Source: Methanobacterium sp.
GTDB lineage: Archaea > Methanobacteriota > Methanobacteria > Methanobacteriales > Methanobacteriaceae
DNA: 64,000 nt
Reading direction: 5' to 3'
Assembly: GCA_012838205.1 (NCBI GenBank)
Contig: DUPR01000062.1
Location: 1 to 64,000, forward strand
Shown here: one piece after another, positions 1-8,812 of the stretch
Layout: each line of letters starts with the position of its first letter
Numbering within the stretch: position 1 is the first letter of the stretch
The notes under the pieces: generated by a model
Seen by the model: the letters and a program-made list of their open reading frames with translations, nothing else
The model's database searches: none
Told to the model about the DNA's origin: nothing
Translations under genes and position numbers: made by a program

Positions 1-1233
1 CTATCCGTACATTACTCCAGCTTCTTTTCGTATTTCATCGTCGCGTTCCATGCCTATTATTTTATCAACAGCATCTAGGAAGTCATTCATATTCACAACG
101 GGTCTTTCTTCCCTTATTGCGAACATACCCGCTTCTGTACAGATTGCTTTTAGATCAGCTCCGGAAGCACCTTCACTTAGGCTGGAAACAAGATCGATGT
201 CGAAATCTTCATCAAGAGTCATATTTTTGGTGTGGATCTTGAGAATCTCTTTTCTACCATCTTCATTAGGAATTGATACTTCGATAAATCGGTCGAATCG
301 TCCAGGTCGCAGTAATGCCGGATCCAAGATATCCGGCCGGTTGGTGGCGGCCACTATTCCCACATTTCCTCTTCCTTCAAACCCATCCATTTCTGCTAAT
401 AATTGCATGAGTGTTCTTTGAACTTCACGGTCACCGCTGGTAGAACTTTTCAGCCTCTTGGCGGCAATGGCGTCGATCTCATCGATGAAAATTATACTGG
501 GGGCTTTTTCTTTAGCTAATTCGAAAACTCCTCGAACAAGTCTGGCTCCCTCTCCAATATATTTTTTAACGAATTCAGAGGCTACAATCTTAATAAATGT
601 AGCATTTGTTTCGTGGGCCACTGCTTTGGCCAGTAAGGTTTTACCGGTACCAGGAGGTCCGTAAAGAAGAACTCCCTTTGGTGGTTCGATACCTATATCT
701 GTGAATAAATCTGGTTTTTTAAGTGGGAGCTCGACAGTCTCTTTAATCTCCACTATTTGTTCTTCGAGTCCGCCTATTTGCGCGTAACTTACATCTGGTT
801 TCTCTTCAACTTCCATACCAGTTACAAGGGGGTCCTTTTCGGATGGTAAAACACTGACTATGCTGAATGTCTGCTGGTTTAGAGCCACTCTAGCTCCAGG
901 TTCCAGTGAATTTTCGTCTAAGAAACGGGAATAACCAATTACAAAGTGGGGTCCGGTACTGCTTTTCACCACTACCTTGCCTTCATCTAAAACTTCAGTT
1001 ACAGTAGCAATTACTAGTGGTGGTGATCTGAACCTTTCAATTTCCCCCCGGAGGGATTTAACTTCACGGTCCAATCTCATCTTCTCATTTTCAATTAGAA
1101 GTTTGTCTTTTTCCAGTTTTCTGACCTTCCACATTAAATTCCTTTTGGTTTTGGCATTATCCTCTTTAAGGATTTTAATCTCCTTTTTAAGGTCTTCTAT
1201 TTTTTTTAAGATATTTTGTGATGTTTTTTCCAT
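1..1233 (-). CDS. pan: Proteasome-activating nucleotidase PAN
   Basis: AAA+ ATPase that unfolds substrates and threads them into the archaeal 20S proteasome in the cytoplasm. The 410-aa protein shows an N-terminal coiled coil (about residues 1-70), an OB-type domain (about 71-150) and one AAA+ module with Walker A GPPGTGKT (192-199), Walker B IIFIDEID ending at 254, and the second-region-of-homology NRPD and RPGRFDR motifs. The last three residues, MYG, fit the HbYX motif that docks into proteasome alpha-ring pockets and opens the gate. Length is normal for PAN, and the stop codon lies exactly at the window edge. It is divergent from the aMBF1-like gene. Its partner psmA is 36 kb away, so the two are not co-transcribed. 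Confidence is very high. Confidence 0.97.
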   Translation of the reverse strand: MEKTSQNILKKIEDLKKEIKILKEDNAKTKRNLMWKVRKLEKDKLLIENEKMRLDREVKSLRGEIERFRSPPLVIATVTEVLDEGKVVVKSSTGPHFVIGYSRFLDENSLEPGARVALNQQTFSIVSVLPSEKDPLVTGMEVEEKPDVSYAQIGGLEEQIVEIKETVELPLKKPDLFTDIGIEPPKGVLLYGPPGTGKTLLAKAVAHETNATFIKIVASEFVKKYIGEGARLVRGVFELAKEKAPSIIFIDEIDAIAAKRLKSSTSGDREVQRTLMQLLAEMDGFEGRGNVGIVAATNRPDILDPALLRPGRFDRFIEVSIPNEDGRKEILKIHTKNMTLDEDFDIDLVSSLSEGASGADLKAICTEAGMFAIREERPVVNMNDFLDAVDKIIGMERDDEIRKEAGVMYG

Positions 1234-1374
1234 CTTCCAAGTTCACTCCTCATAGATTTGTGGAGAAAAATAATATCCGCTTTTTTTGATATTATTTGTT
1301 GCATTTATTGTCTTTAATAATATTTAAGTATTGAGGTGTCTAAGTATATACCAACTAAAACTAAAGGGATCAGC

Positions 1375-1854
1375 ATGAGATGCGAGATATGCGGAAAAAA
1401 GGTTATTGGAAAACCAGTAAGAACAAAAATTGAAAATTCTATCATGTCAACATGTAATGAATGTTCTAAATTCGGCACAATACAACGAGAACCTCCAAAA
1501 CCCAATCGAGGCCCAGCTAGCCGGGTTTCTGCGGGCCGAAGACGAACATTCAGATCTCAGGAGCCAACCCACGAAGTTATTGAAGACTATCATAAGGTCA
1601 TCAGGGATGCTCGGGAAAAAAAAGGTTGGTCCAGGGAAGATCTGGGTGAACATATATACGAAAAAGTTTCGGTTATCAACCGTCTGGAATCAGGAAAAAT
1701 GGTTCCAGATCTGAAACTAGCAAGGAAGCTCGAAAAAAGTTTAAAGATTACCCTACTGGAAAAAACAGAAGAAGCACAACTCGACGAATCAAATTCTTTA
1801 AATAGGCGAAAAGCCACAATTGGTGATATTGTACGGATAAAAAAGGTTAAATAA
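1375..1854 (+). CDS. aMBF1-type transcription factor (Zn ribbon + HTH)
   Basis: Archaeal homologue of multiprotein bridging factor 1. The N-terminus has a four-Cys zinc ribbon (MRCEICGKK near residue 1, then TCNECSKFG). A basic linker follows, then a Cro/C1-type HTH around residues 75-130 (WSREDLGEHIYEK, VINRLESGKM). In-frame upstream codons allow a GTG start at 1336. I chose ATG 1375 because GGGA lies 5 nt upstream and because family members begin at MRCEICGK. It is divergent from pan across about 140 bp of AT-rich sequence that must hold both promoters. The C-terminus (TIGDIVRIKKVK) is typical of the family. The DNA target is not visible. Confidence 0.9.
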   Translation: MRCEICGKKVIGKPVRTKIENSIMSTCNECSKFGTIQREPPKPNRGPASRVSAGRRRTFRSQEPTHEVIEDYHKVIRDAREKKGWSREDLGEHIYEKVSVINRLESGKMVPDLKLARKLEKSLKITLLEKTEEAQLDESNSLNRRKATIGDIVRIKKVK

Positions 1855-1912
1855 ATCCTATCCTTGGTTTTTTTAAAATAGGGACTTAATTAAATGTTAA
1901 GTTATTTTTTTA

Positions 1913-2263
1913 CTATTTTTTAGCAGAGTAATATCCCTTTAGTGATGGTAAATTACTATAAATTTTTTTTAGCTCTCCCCACTGGGGATATTCTTTACTA
2001 ATAACCATTAAGTGTGCAGGGGGATGTATATTCCTTATTTGGAGAATACTGTGGGTTGTATCCTCTTTAACTGAAACAAGAACAGCATTTTTTGATTTAG
2101 ATCTCAACTTATCCTTGATGATTTCTTGTGCAAATTCATCGGCTATTCCAGAATCCATAATTCTTGGTTTACCAGTTATCTTAAGTTTTGCGTGCCTTTC
2201 GATGTCTGCCAAGCTGTTAAGAATTTTTGCCTGGCTTTCAGCACGAATTAATATTAATGCCAT
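1913..2263 (-). CDS. DUF356 family protein
   Basis: A 116-aa small soluble protein with no membrane segment and no obvious catalytic motif. The opening MALILIRAESQAKILNSLAD and the compact alpha/beta pattern resemble the methanogen-restricted DUF356 family; this is recognition from memory, with function unknown. It lies 8 bp downstream of the exported 426-codon gene and is probably the last gene of the minus-strand pseudomurein transcription unit. A GGCGGT stretch precedes the ATG. Its conservation in methanogens beside PAN and cell-wall genes suggests vertical inheritance rather than a wall-specific role. Confidence 0.65.
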   Translation of the reverse strand: MALILIRAESQAKILNSLADIERHAKLKITGKPRIMDSGIADEFAQEIIKDKLRSKSKNAVLVSVKEDTTHSILQIRNIHPPAHLMVISKEYPQWGELKKIYSNLPSLKGYYSAKK

Positions 2264-2271
2264 GAGATTGA

Positions 2272-3540
2272 TTACCGCCTGTTTTTATTGAATGAACTAA
2301 ATAGCGTGCTCCGGAATAATACCAAAATTATTAGTATTAATCCAATAGCAGTTTGAATACTTCCAATAATATCCAATATTGATGAACTAATCGGCAAATT
2401 CCATGAAGGAGATGATCGATGGTTAGGGAGTGGGTTGAAATAAATTCCAACTGAACGGGTGCTTTCAACTATGTTTATATCCTTAGGTTCAATGTAATTA
2501 ACACCAAGGAGATAACTGTTGTCTATAGCTTTGTTAATATCGCTTGCTATTGTGGCAGCATTATATCCTTTTTGCTTAACAGAGTATTGAACAATTTCTT
2601 TTGTAGTTCCACTGACGCCTGCATTGTCAGTCCCGTATATGTAAACGTTGGTACTGTTCTTGGTGACAGTAATACTACTTGCCAAGAGATCATATGCGTA
2701 AATAGTTTTTAAGGCGGTTCCATCGTAAGGACAAGTATGATAGTTTTCTCCTGAGGGGAATGAAACACTCCAGCCGCATTCAGGGCATGCTTTAGAATAT
2801 GGCTCGTCCATGGGGTAACCAGTTGTGTTTAATTTTGAAGGTGTAAACATATCACCAGTTGTTAATGATGATACTAAGTTATTTCCTCCTCCTCCATATT
2901 TTTCCCCGGCATTTTTGGCTACCATTTCAAAAGATGCTCCCAAAATCTCAGTAGCAGGGTATCCGTCTCGAATCATTTTACCAATCATTATAGCAGTATC
3001 CCTTCGCACAGTTGCGGCTGATCCGTATAATGGGTTTCCATGCGTGTTACGCAAGTGTATTATTGCTCCTTTTTTACCAGGAGGTAGCGAAGCTAATCCT
3101 CCTGATGCAGGAGTGGCAGTTATAGTGCCATCATCATCAACAGTCACCACGTATACATCGAATGATCCTCCCACAGCTGCGCCGATAGTGGGGCCTCCGC
3201 ACATAATTCTGATTCCTGGGAAATTACTAGCGGCACTGGCGGCATTTGAGGCGCTCTCACCATTGTTAAGTCTTTTGATTGTTTCAACAATGGCACCTAG
3301 TCGGGGGGTTTGGTTACCTTCACCACCGGAAAGAACAGTAAAGTGATGTTCTTTGGACATAATGAATGTGGATTGAAACATGTTTTCTGCAAATGACATG
3401 CTACCTCCTGCGGCTCCATTAGGATCTTTCCCTGTAGGGTCAGTTATGATGATTATGTTACAAGTGGCTGCTGAGGTGTTAACCACCAGTATCAGTACCA
3501 GTAGAAGCAACCCAATCTTGGGTAAATGTTTTTTTATCAT
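2272..3540 (-). CDS. Exported, C-terminally anchored Zn-ribbon protein
   Basis: I do not recognise a named family. From the ATG at 3540 (GGTGAT upstream; in-frame TTG, GTG and ATG codons 6-12 bases further up look like the SD region) it encodes about 422 aa. There is an N-terminal signal or anchor (IKKHLPKIGLLLLVLILVV), a long Gly/Ala/Ser-rich extracytoplasmic domain, and a four-Cys pair ACPECGWS and TCPYDGT spaced like a zinc ribbon. A C-terminal membrane helix (AIGLILIILVLFRS) ends in a basic tail. The protein would therefore sit outside the membrane, facing the pseudomurein wall. It lies about 20 bp after the anchored POTRA-like gene and downstream of the MurT-like ligase, which suggests a wall or division role. 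That role is inference. Confidence 0.7.
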   Translation of the reverse strand: MIKKHLPKIGLLLLVLILVVNTSAATCNIIIITDPTGKDPNGAAGGSMSFAENMFQSTFIMSKEHHFTVLSGGEGNQTPRLGAIVETIKRLNNGESASNAASAASNFPGIRIMCGGPTIGAAVGGSFDVYVVTVDDDGTITATPASGGLASLPPGKKGAIIHLRNTHGNPLYGSAATVRRDTAIMIGKMIRDGYPATEILGASFEMVAKNAGEKYGGGGNNLVSSLTTGDMFTPSKLNTTGYPMDEPYSKACPECGWSVSFPSGENYHTCPYDGTALKTIYAYDLLASSITVTKNSTNVYIYGTDNAGVSGTTKEIVQYSVKQKGYNAATIASDINKAIDNSYLLGVNYIEPKDINIVESTRSVGIYFNPLPNHRSSPSWNLPISSSILDIIGSIQTAIGLILIILVLFRSTLFSSFNKNRR

Positions 3541-3559
3541 TTGCATCACCAATTCATGT

Positions 3560-3991
3560 TTATCTATTTGGTTTCACTTCAACTGTAGAAAAGTCTTCTA
3601 TAACGTTAACGGTTAATATGCCTGTTTCTTTGTTCAATTTAACATCAACAGCTTTAATAGGCATTACACTAGTTCCGGGAATAGTTGAAAGCTTAGCTGC
3701 CTCACGTGCGTTGTTCAGTGCTTCATTCATAGGAACGTTTCTTTTGGTAGTAACGAGGGTGTCCCCCTGAATGTAACTACCGGTTCTGAAACCGACATTG
3801 TTAATGTTGACCCTTATGGAGTCGGTGGGAACGACGTCGTTTCCTTTAATTATTACACCAGCTATTGGTATTCCATGTTCTGTTTCAGTAGATGAAGCAT
3901 ATGACATGTAAGACATCAGTCTGCCTGATGTTATAAGAATGAAAGCCAGCATTAGAATGATCAGGGTATCTCTTCTTACTTTAATGAACAT
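3560..3991 (-). CDS. Single-pass membrane protein with POTRA-like domain
   Basis: No family is assigned. Translation from ATG 3991 (GGTGAG 4 nt upstream; an in-frame TTG at 4003 has no better site) gives about 143 aa. A short basic N-terminus is followed by one membrane helix (TLIILMLAFILITSG). The extracytoplasmic domain opens with IAGVIIKGNDVVPTDSIRVN and continues with GFRTGSYIQGD, then ends with strands VDVKLNKETGILTVNVIE. A pattern of strand, GN, polar-I, G-x-x-x-G and two late strands resembles POTRA domains such as those of FtsQ/DivIB and BamA. It stands about 30 bp downstream of the Mur ligase gene, echoing ftsQ beside mur genes in bacteria. The POTRA reading is a visual inference and may be wrong. 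Confidence 0.65.
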   Translation of the reverse strand: MFIKVRRDTLIILMLAFILITSGRLMSYMSYASSTETEHGIPIAGVIIKGNDVVPTDSIRVNINNVGFRTGSYIQGDTLVTTKRNVPMNEALNNAREAAKLSTIPGTSVMPIKAVDVKLNKETGILTVNVIEDFSTVEVKPNR

Positions 3992-4022
3992 TTCTCTCAC
4001 CAAATTTTTATAGCTTTTATAA

Positions 4023-5579
4023 TCAATTTAAATCTGCTAATAATTTAATCTTATCTTTAAATTTGACTGCAGCTTCACCAATACATATCACTGCATCCGA
4101 ATCACATTCTAATCCTTTTTTAACTCCTTCGATTACTTGTTCTTCAGTGGCGCCTAATGTTCCGTTGCGAAATTTGTCCGGTGCTTTATCAGTTAGTTTG
4201 ATCTTTCCTGATGAAATATATTTTCCTGCTGCTTGCCTAGAGTCATAGGAGGCAGGTATTATAAAATCAGCATTATATATTGCTTTTTCCATAATATCCA
4301 AATTCCCGGTAGTTCCAGATTCTGAAGAGATACTTATAACCACTGTTAATTTTTTATAGGTCTTATTCAGCTCTCTTAACACGGTTTCAACACCTGATGG
4401 GTTGTGTGCGTAATCAACGATTAAATCAACCTTTTTGCCACGATGAATATATTCAAGACGTCCTGGAACACCTTTAAAATTTTTAAGATATTTTTTAATA
4501 TCTTGTAGTGGTATTTTCAATAGTTCATGTGCTGTGGCAATTGCTCCCAGGGCATTATAAACATTATGAAGTCCTTTTATGCCCATTTCCATTTCAATCA
4601 CTTCATTAGGGGTTTGAAGTAAGAATGTATTTCCTTTGATATTTTTGGCCAAGTAATCCGGGGTGGGTCGTTTCAAACCACACTGACACTCATAGTACCC
4701 TACTCCTGAGAGTGTTTCACTTATTTTAATTTCCTTTTTGCACCAACAAAGTTTTTTACTTTCTTCTTGAGGGTCATGGTCCACTCCAAAAGTCACGACT
4801 CTACCATCATACTTTAATTCTGTGAAGAGTCCCCAGATAGTCGGATCATCACTATTAACCACTAACATTTTTCTTTGAAGCTCTTCTAAGAGTTCACCTT
4901 TTATACAAGCGTAATGCAAGAAATTGTGATCATCATTCAAATGGTCTGGGTTTATGTTGGTTATAACACCACAAGAAGGATGACATCTTTGGAGAGTGAA
5001 TTTCAAGTCACCTTTTTTTCCTTCAGTGCCTGTTTCCAGCACTGCAACATCTCCACTGAGTCTGCACTGTAATGGGGGAATGTAGTCAACATTACCTTGC
5101 AATGAGTTGAATCCATGTTCGGTGGGCTTCAAACCAGCCATATAACAGAAATGTTTCAGAAGGGTGGTTGTAGTTGTTTTGCCATTGGTTCCACTAATGC
5201 AGATAACTGGTTTGTCTGGTTTGATTTTTTCTAGGAGATCGTCTACTCCCATTAGCTGAGCATCACTATCAATTATCTTCTGAAACAATTTTGAAGTTTT
5301 TGACAAGCTTGGAGGGGGAAGTATGTAATTGGAAGAAGTAAAAAACGATTCAGGGTGTGCTGATAGATATATAGGGGTGTCGTATCCTTCAAGAGTGTAA
5401 AGAAAGGGACAGTTATCCGAATCTTGGAGATCAGTGCATATTACATTGAAGTTGTGATCCATAAGAACCCTGGCTGCCAAATTTCCCACCACTCCACAAA
5501 TTCCGATTACACCATAAGTTTCGGGTTTTTTAGGAATTCTTTCCATTTGCAGTGAATTCTTTTTCATTTGGGCGCTCAT
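4023..5579 (-). CDS. Pseudomurein Mur-type peptide ligase with zinc insertion (pMurC-like, MurT-like)
   Basis: ATP-dependent amide ligase of the Mur family, expected to add amino acids to the pseudomurein peptide in the cytoplasm. About 518 aa. An N-terminal Rossmann-like domain (YGVIGICGVVGNLAARVL) precedes the P-loop SGTNGKTTTTTLL, TNINPDHL, and the ligase C-terminal domain with VDYAHNPSGVETVL. Inserted in the central domain are two CxC pairs (CWC near residue 280, CQC near 300) followed by GLKRPTPDY. MurT of Gram-positive bacteria carries a similar zinc ribbon. The start is ATG 5579 (GGTG about 10 nt upstream); GTG 5591 is possible. A GatD partner is not seen here. The substrate is inferred from context. 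Confidence 0.85.
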   Translation of the reverse strand: MSAQMKKNSLQMERIPKKPETYGVIGICGVVGNLAARVLMDHNFNVICTDLQDSDNCPFLYTLEGYDTPIYLSAHPESFFTSSNYILPPPSLSKTSKLFQKIIDSDAQLMGVDDLLEKIKPDKPVICISGTNGKTTTTTLLKHFCYMAGLKPTEHGFNSLQGNVDYIPPLQCRLSGDVAVLETGTEGKKGDLKFTLQRCHPSCGVITNINPDHLNDDHNFLHYACIKGELLEELQRKMLVVNSDDPTIWGLFTELKYDGRVVTFGVDHDPQEESKKLCWCKKEIKISETLSGVGYYECQCGLKRPTPDYLAKNIKGNTFLLQTPNEVIEMEMGIKGLHNVYNALGAIATAHELLKIPLQDIKKYLKNFKGVPGRLEYIHRGKKVDLIVDYAHNPSGVETVLRELNKTYKKLTVVISISSESGTTGNLDIMEKAIYNADFIIPASYDSRQAAGKYISSGKIKLTDKAPDKFRNGTLGATEEQVIEGVKKGLECDSDAVICIGEAAVKFKDKIKLLADLN

Positions 5580-6049
5580 TTTATTTGACACCGTTTTTTT
5601 TTAAATTAAGTTATTCTTGAAACAGTACTGATAGGGTATAAACTATTTTTAAAGTTCCTGAATCTAATTATGAATTATTAAACGTTATAAATAATTTTTT
5701 CTGAAGTTCAAAGATTTTTTTCAACTGATTGTTTAGGATTAGTAGGATAATAATATTTGGTCTTTAGTTTTTTTTAGAATCAATAATCATTTATGCATGT
5801 CACAAGATTCGATTTTATATAGTATAATTGATATGGTAATCACAGTAAGTTTTCAAAGTTTAATCTCTCAAGTAGGCATGCCGGATGAAACACATACATT
5901 ATAACATAGTTATTGGAATGAACAAATTTAAAAAATACCACTTGAAAAATAATATTACTATTTGTGATTAAATCATAAGTCATGCTTGTTTATGGAATCT
6001 GATGATTTATAAAGTAGGGTTATTGTTCATTATGAATTATATGCCCTTA
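5580..6049. other. AT-rich intergenic gap inside the pseudomurein cluster
   Basis: About 470 bp without a convincing ORF, lying between the two Mur ligase genes that share one strand. The part nearest 5600-5670 contains TATA-like stretches (reverse complement of TATAAACTATTTTTAAAG) suitable as a minus-strand promoter for the MurT-like ligase unit. The gap implies that the two ligases are in separate transcription units. I see no RNA gene or strong hairpin. Confidence 0.5.
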
Positions 6050-7465
6050 TTATATGAATTTGATTTGTTTTAAAACATCTAAAGCAGGATCCATGCCTTG
6101 TGCACCGATTAATAATATGGTATCATCATTTTTGGCCATTTTCAAAACATTTTGCAGTGCTTTGGTTAGTGTGTTATAATGGGAGTATTTGATCCCTTCC
6201 TTTTGAAGTTCCTCTATAAAAATTTTTTTTTCAGACGGTTTTACTCGGTTGGCATTATCCACCACATCTTCGCTACTGGTTAAAATTAAGTTATAATCAA
6301 TCTTTTTGATTGAATTAGCAACAGCTTGGGCATTTAACTTATTCAGTGAGCTTCCTCTAGATCCTCTAATAGCACATACAATATGAAATTTTCCTGAAAC
6401 CAGTTCTGTTGTACTTTTTATAGTAGCTGCAATACCTTCTGGATTATGGGCAAAATCATCAATAATGAGCGGGTTATGATTAAGTACAGTGAATCTACGT
6501 TTTAATGGTTGATAAGATTCAACAGCTCTTTTAATTATATTCAAATTAATTTTTAATGCAATACTTGTACTAACTGCTGCCAAAGTGTTTTGGATGAAAT
6601 GAGAGCTTTTAAATGGGAGATCATTTAGGGGGATGATTAGTTTTTCTTTATAGAAAATCCCATTTTTTCTAAATTCAACACTTGTTCCGGACCCATAGAA
6701 TCTTACCTCGGCATTTGGAACAAGATTTTCCATTTTGCGTATTAATGGATCGTCATGATTCAAAATTACTTGTTTGCCCTGAAATCCTCTAAGAGAACTT
6801 GAAATCTCTTTGGAAACATCTTCAATGGTGTTTACCAAGCCAACATGATCTAGTGCCACGTTAGTTAGCACAACTATGTGGGGTTTAATGGCGCTAGTCA
6901 TAAGGAAGGCATGATCAGCCATATTCCGATCCTCCCACCCTTGAACTTCGGAAACTTCCAAAACCAGGGCGTCCAATTCTCCCTGAAATTCAGCTATTTG
7001 CTTGGCTACCATGGGATCAATTAGTGTGTTAAACTCTGATTCAGAATCAGTGTTTGTATGGGCAGTGTATCCTGCTTCTAGGAGGATTTTATGGATCATA
7101 TGGGTAGTAGTTGATTTTCCATTTGTACCGGTTACCACAATTCTCAATGTGTTTGGAGCAAAATTTTCAATGGCCCAATCAATAGCAAAAGCATTCACTA
7201 ACTCAATTTTTTCAGCTAAAATTAGGGGTAAACCGAGTTTTCTAGCAAGTTCAACAGAATTTCCACGGGCATCTTGGGTCACTAAACATGAGGCACCTTT
7301 ATCAGATGCCATTTGCACACCAATCTCATCAATCCAGTGTCTTACCACGACATCGCCTTTTCCTGCATCTTTAAGAATGTTAAAAATTCCAGTAATGATT
7401 CTGTCATCACCAATCAATTTTCCTTTAGATTTGTGGGCCAGATAGGAGGTGTTAAGATGTTTCAT
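6050..7465 (-). CDS. Pseudomurein Mur-type peptide ligase (pMurE-like)
   Basis: Second Mur-family ligase, about 471 aa. It has a MurE-like N-terminal domain (GKGDVVVRHWIDE, GASCLVTQDARG), P-loop VVTGTNGKSTTTHMI, the central motif LTNVALDHVG, and the C-terminal domain with DDFAHNPEGIAATI and a Lys/Arg-rich KRRF segment. No zinc insertion is visible, unlike its neighbour. It probably adds another residue to the pseudomurein peptide; which one cannot be read from sequence. ATG 7465 is preferred (AGGA about 8 nt upstream). An in-frame TTG at 7495 would overlap the upstream pMraY gene. With the ATG, a 19-bp gap separates it from pMraY, so the two are surely co-transcribed. Confidence 0.87.
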   Translation of the reverse strand: MKHLNTSYLAHKSKGKLIGDDRIITGIFNILKDAGKGDVVVRHWIDEIGVQMASDKGASCLVTQDARGNSVELARKLGLPLILAEKIELVNAFAIDWAIENFAPNTLRIVVTGTNGKSTTTHMIHKILLEAGYTAHTNTDSESEFNTLIDPMVAKQIAEFQGELDALVLEVSEVQGWEDRNMADHAFLMTSAIKPHIVVLTNVALDHVGLVNTIEDVSKEISSSLRGFQGKQVILNHDDPLIRKMENLVPNAEVRFYGSGTSVEFRKNGIFYKEKLIIPLNDLPFKSSHFIQNTLAAVSTSIALKINLNIIKRAVESYQPLKRRFTVLNHNPLIIDDFAHNPEGIAATIKSTTELVSGKFHIVCAIRGSRGSSLNKLNAQAVANSIKKIDYNLILTSSEDVVDNANRVKPSEKKIFIEELQKEGIKYSHYNTLTKALQNVLKMAKNDDTILLIGAQGMDPALDVLKQIKFI

Positions 7466-7484
7466 TATGGTTTTTCCTGGATTA

Positions 7485-8561
7485 TTAGAATACAAATTGG
7501 TAAATTAAGATGGCTAACAAACAAATTACTAGAGTGATTGACCAGTAAAGGGCAACTATTTTTTTCTCAGAAAGTCCATTGTAATGTAAAGTATGATGTA
7601 ATGGTTCAACTGGTAGTTTTATTAAATTAACCCGGTGCATAAGACTAACCACTACTGAAAAAATGGGGATAGAAAGAGCAATTACTGCAAAGTAAATTAT
7701 GTCTCCCAAAAAACCTGCAGTTATATATCCTGCACCTAAAGCGAAAGCACCCGTGTCTCCCATAATTATACTTGCAGGGTAACGATTAAATACTAAAAAA
7801 CCGAGTGAAACTGCGGTTAACATTGTAAAGGGGAGGGTTGCATTAAAGTTTCCGTTGATCATTGAAAAAACCGCACACGAAGCAGATGCAATGGTTAATA
7901 TTCCAGCTGCCAATCCATCCATCCCGTCAATAAGATTCACTGAATTGATAGAACCTATCACTCCAAATATGATCACTGGAATAATTAAAATTCCCGCTTC
8001 AAATCCTAAAACATTAGTACTAACTCCTGCTGTGAATACAAGGAATATTCCAAGTACAATCTGAGCTATAATTTTGTCTCGTTCTTTTACTTCACTTTTA
8101 ATAGGGGTTTCACCAATTATATTAATTTTTCCTTGTTTCAATAATTCTGGTAAATCACTTTTAGCCTTTTCAGTTGCCACTCTAGCTTCTTCCCCTGGTT
8201 TCAGAGTTAAACGTCCAATAGATACATGTTCTGAGCTAATGTTACGTGCTACTTTCTGCACTTCTTTGATCTTTAATCCTAACAAATCATCTAGTAAACC
8301 CACAAGGCCTGAGCTTAACATAATCAGTACGGTTAGTAACAAGTTTTTTTGGTTGCAATATACTGAAGCAGCCAGTGCTGCTCCCAGTAGAATAGCCAGA
8401 CCACCCATGGTGGGAGTGCCTGCTTTATGTTTATGTTCAGTTACAATGGGGCTGTCAGTTATATCGGCATCTAGCAATATTTTTCGAACAAAGTATGTGA
8501 ATAAAATTGTTGCTAAAAAAGTTATAATGAATGCTAAAATCAGATTATTTGTGTTAATCAA
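7485..8561 (-). CDS. MraY-like glycosyltransferase family 4 (pMraY)
   Basis: Polytopic enzyme transferring a phospho-sugar-peptide unit to a polyprenyl phosphate carrier, the archaeal counterpart of MraY. 358 aa with about ten membrane helices. Visible family motifs are GTPTMGGLAIL near residue 50, LLDDLLGLK near 90, NSVNLIDGMDGLAAGI, IIMGDTGAFALGAG and the final loop VEPLHHTLHY. A hydrophilic insertion follows the second motif (roughly residues 100-165, including SIGRLTLKPGEE), which standard bacterial MraY lacks. The start codon is TTG 8561 with AGGTGG just upstream. It is the first gene of the pMraY-pMurE pair. A lipid-linked pseudomurein intermediate is the known pathway logic. Confidence 0.88.
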   Translation of the reverse strand: MINTNNLILAFIITFLATILFTYFVRKILLDADITDSPIVTEHKHKAGTPTMGGLAILLGAALAASVYCNQKNLLLTVLIMLSSGLVGLLDDLLGLKIKEVQKVARNISSEHVSIGRLTLKPGEEARVATEKAKSDLPELLKQGKINIIGETPIKSEVKERDKIIAQIVLGIFLVFTAGVSTNVLGFEAGILIIPVIIFGVIGSINSVNLIDGMDGLAAGILTIASASCAVFSMINGNFNATLPFTMLTAVSLGFLVFNRYPASIIMGDTGAFALGAGYITAGFLGDIIYFAVIALSIPIFSVVVSLMHRVNLIKLPVEPLHHTLHYNGLSEKKIVALYWSITLVICLLAILIYQFVF

Positions 8562-8812
8562 TTTACCACCTAATAATAAACATTTTGACCTAATAAAACA
8601 CTTGGGTTAATATAAATAATTAATTCTATAATTTAAATGACCTAGTTCGCTTATTCTTATGTATAATTAGCATAATATTTATAAATTTTACATGGCTTTT
8701 TTTTATATATTAGAAGTTTTTATGTGTTTTTCATTAAATTACGTACTTTTATTTTTTCAGATAACTTGTTAAGTGATTGTCCTCTAATTATTTTTATTAA
8801 TCATGTTTAGTT

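Noticed and set aside
2825..3346. 173-aa plus-strand frame
   Set aside because: Lies wholly within the exported Zn-ribbon gene on the other strand, with no SD and no recognisable motif; a shadow frame.
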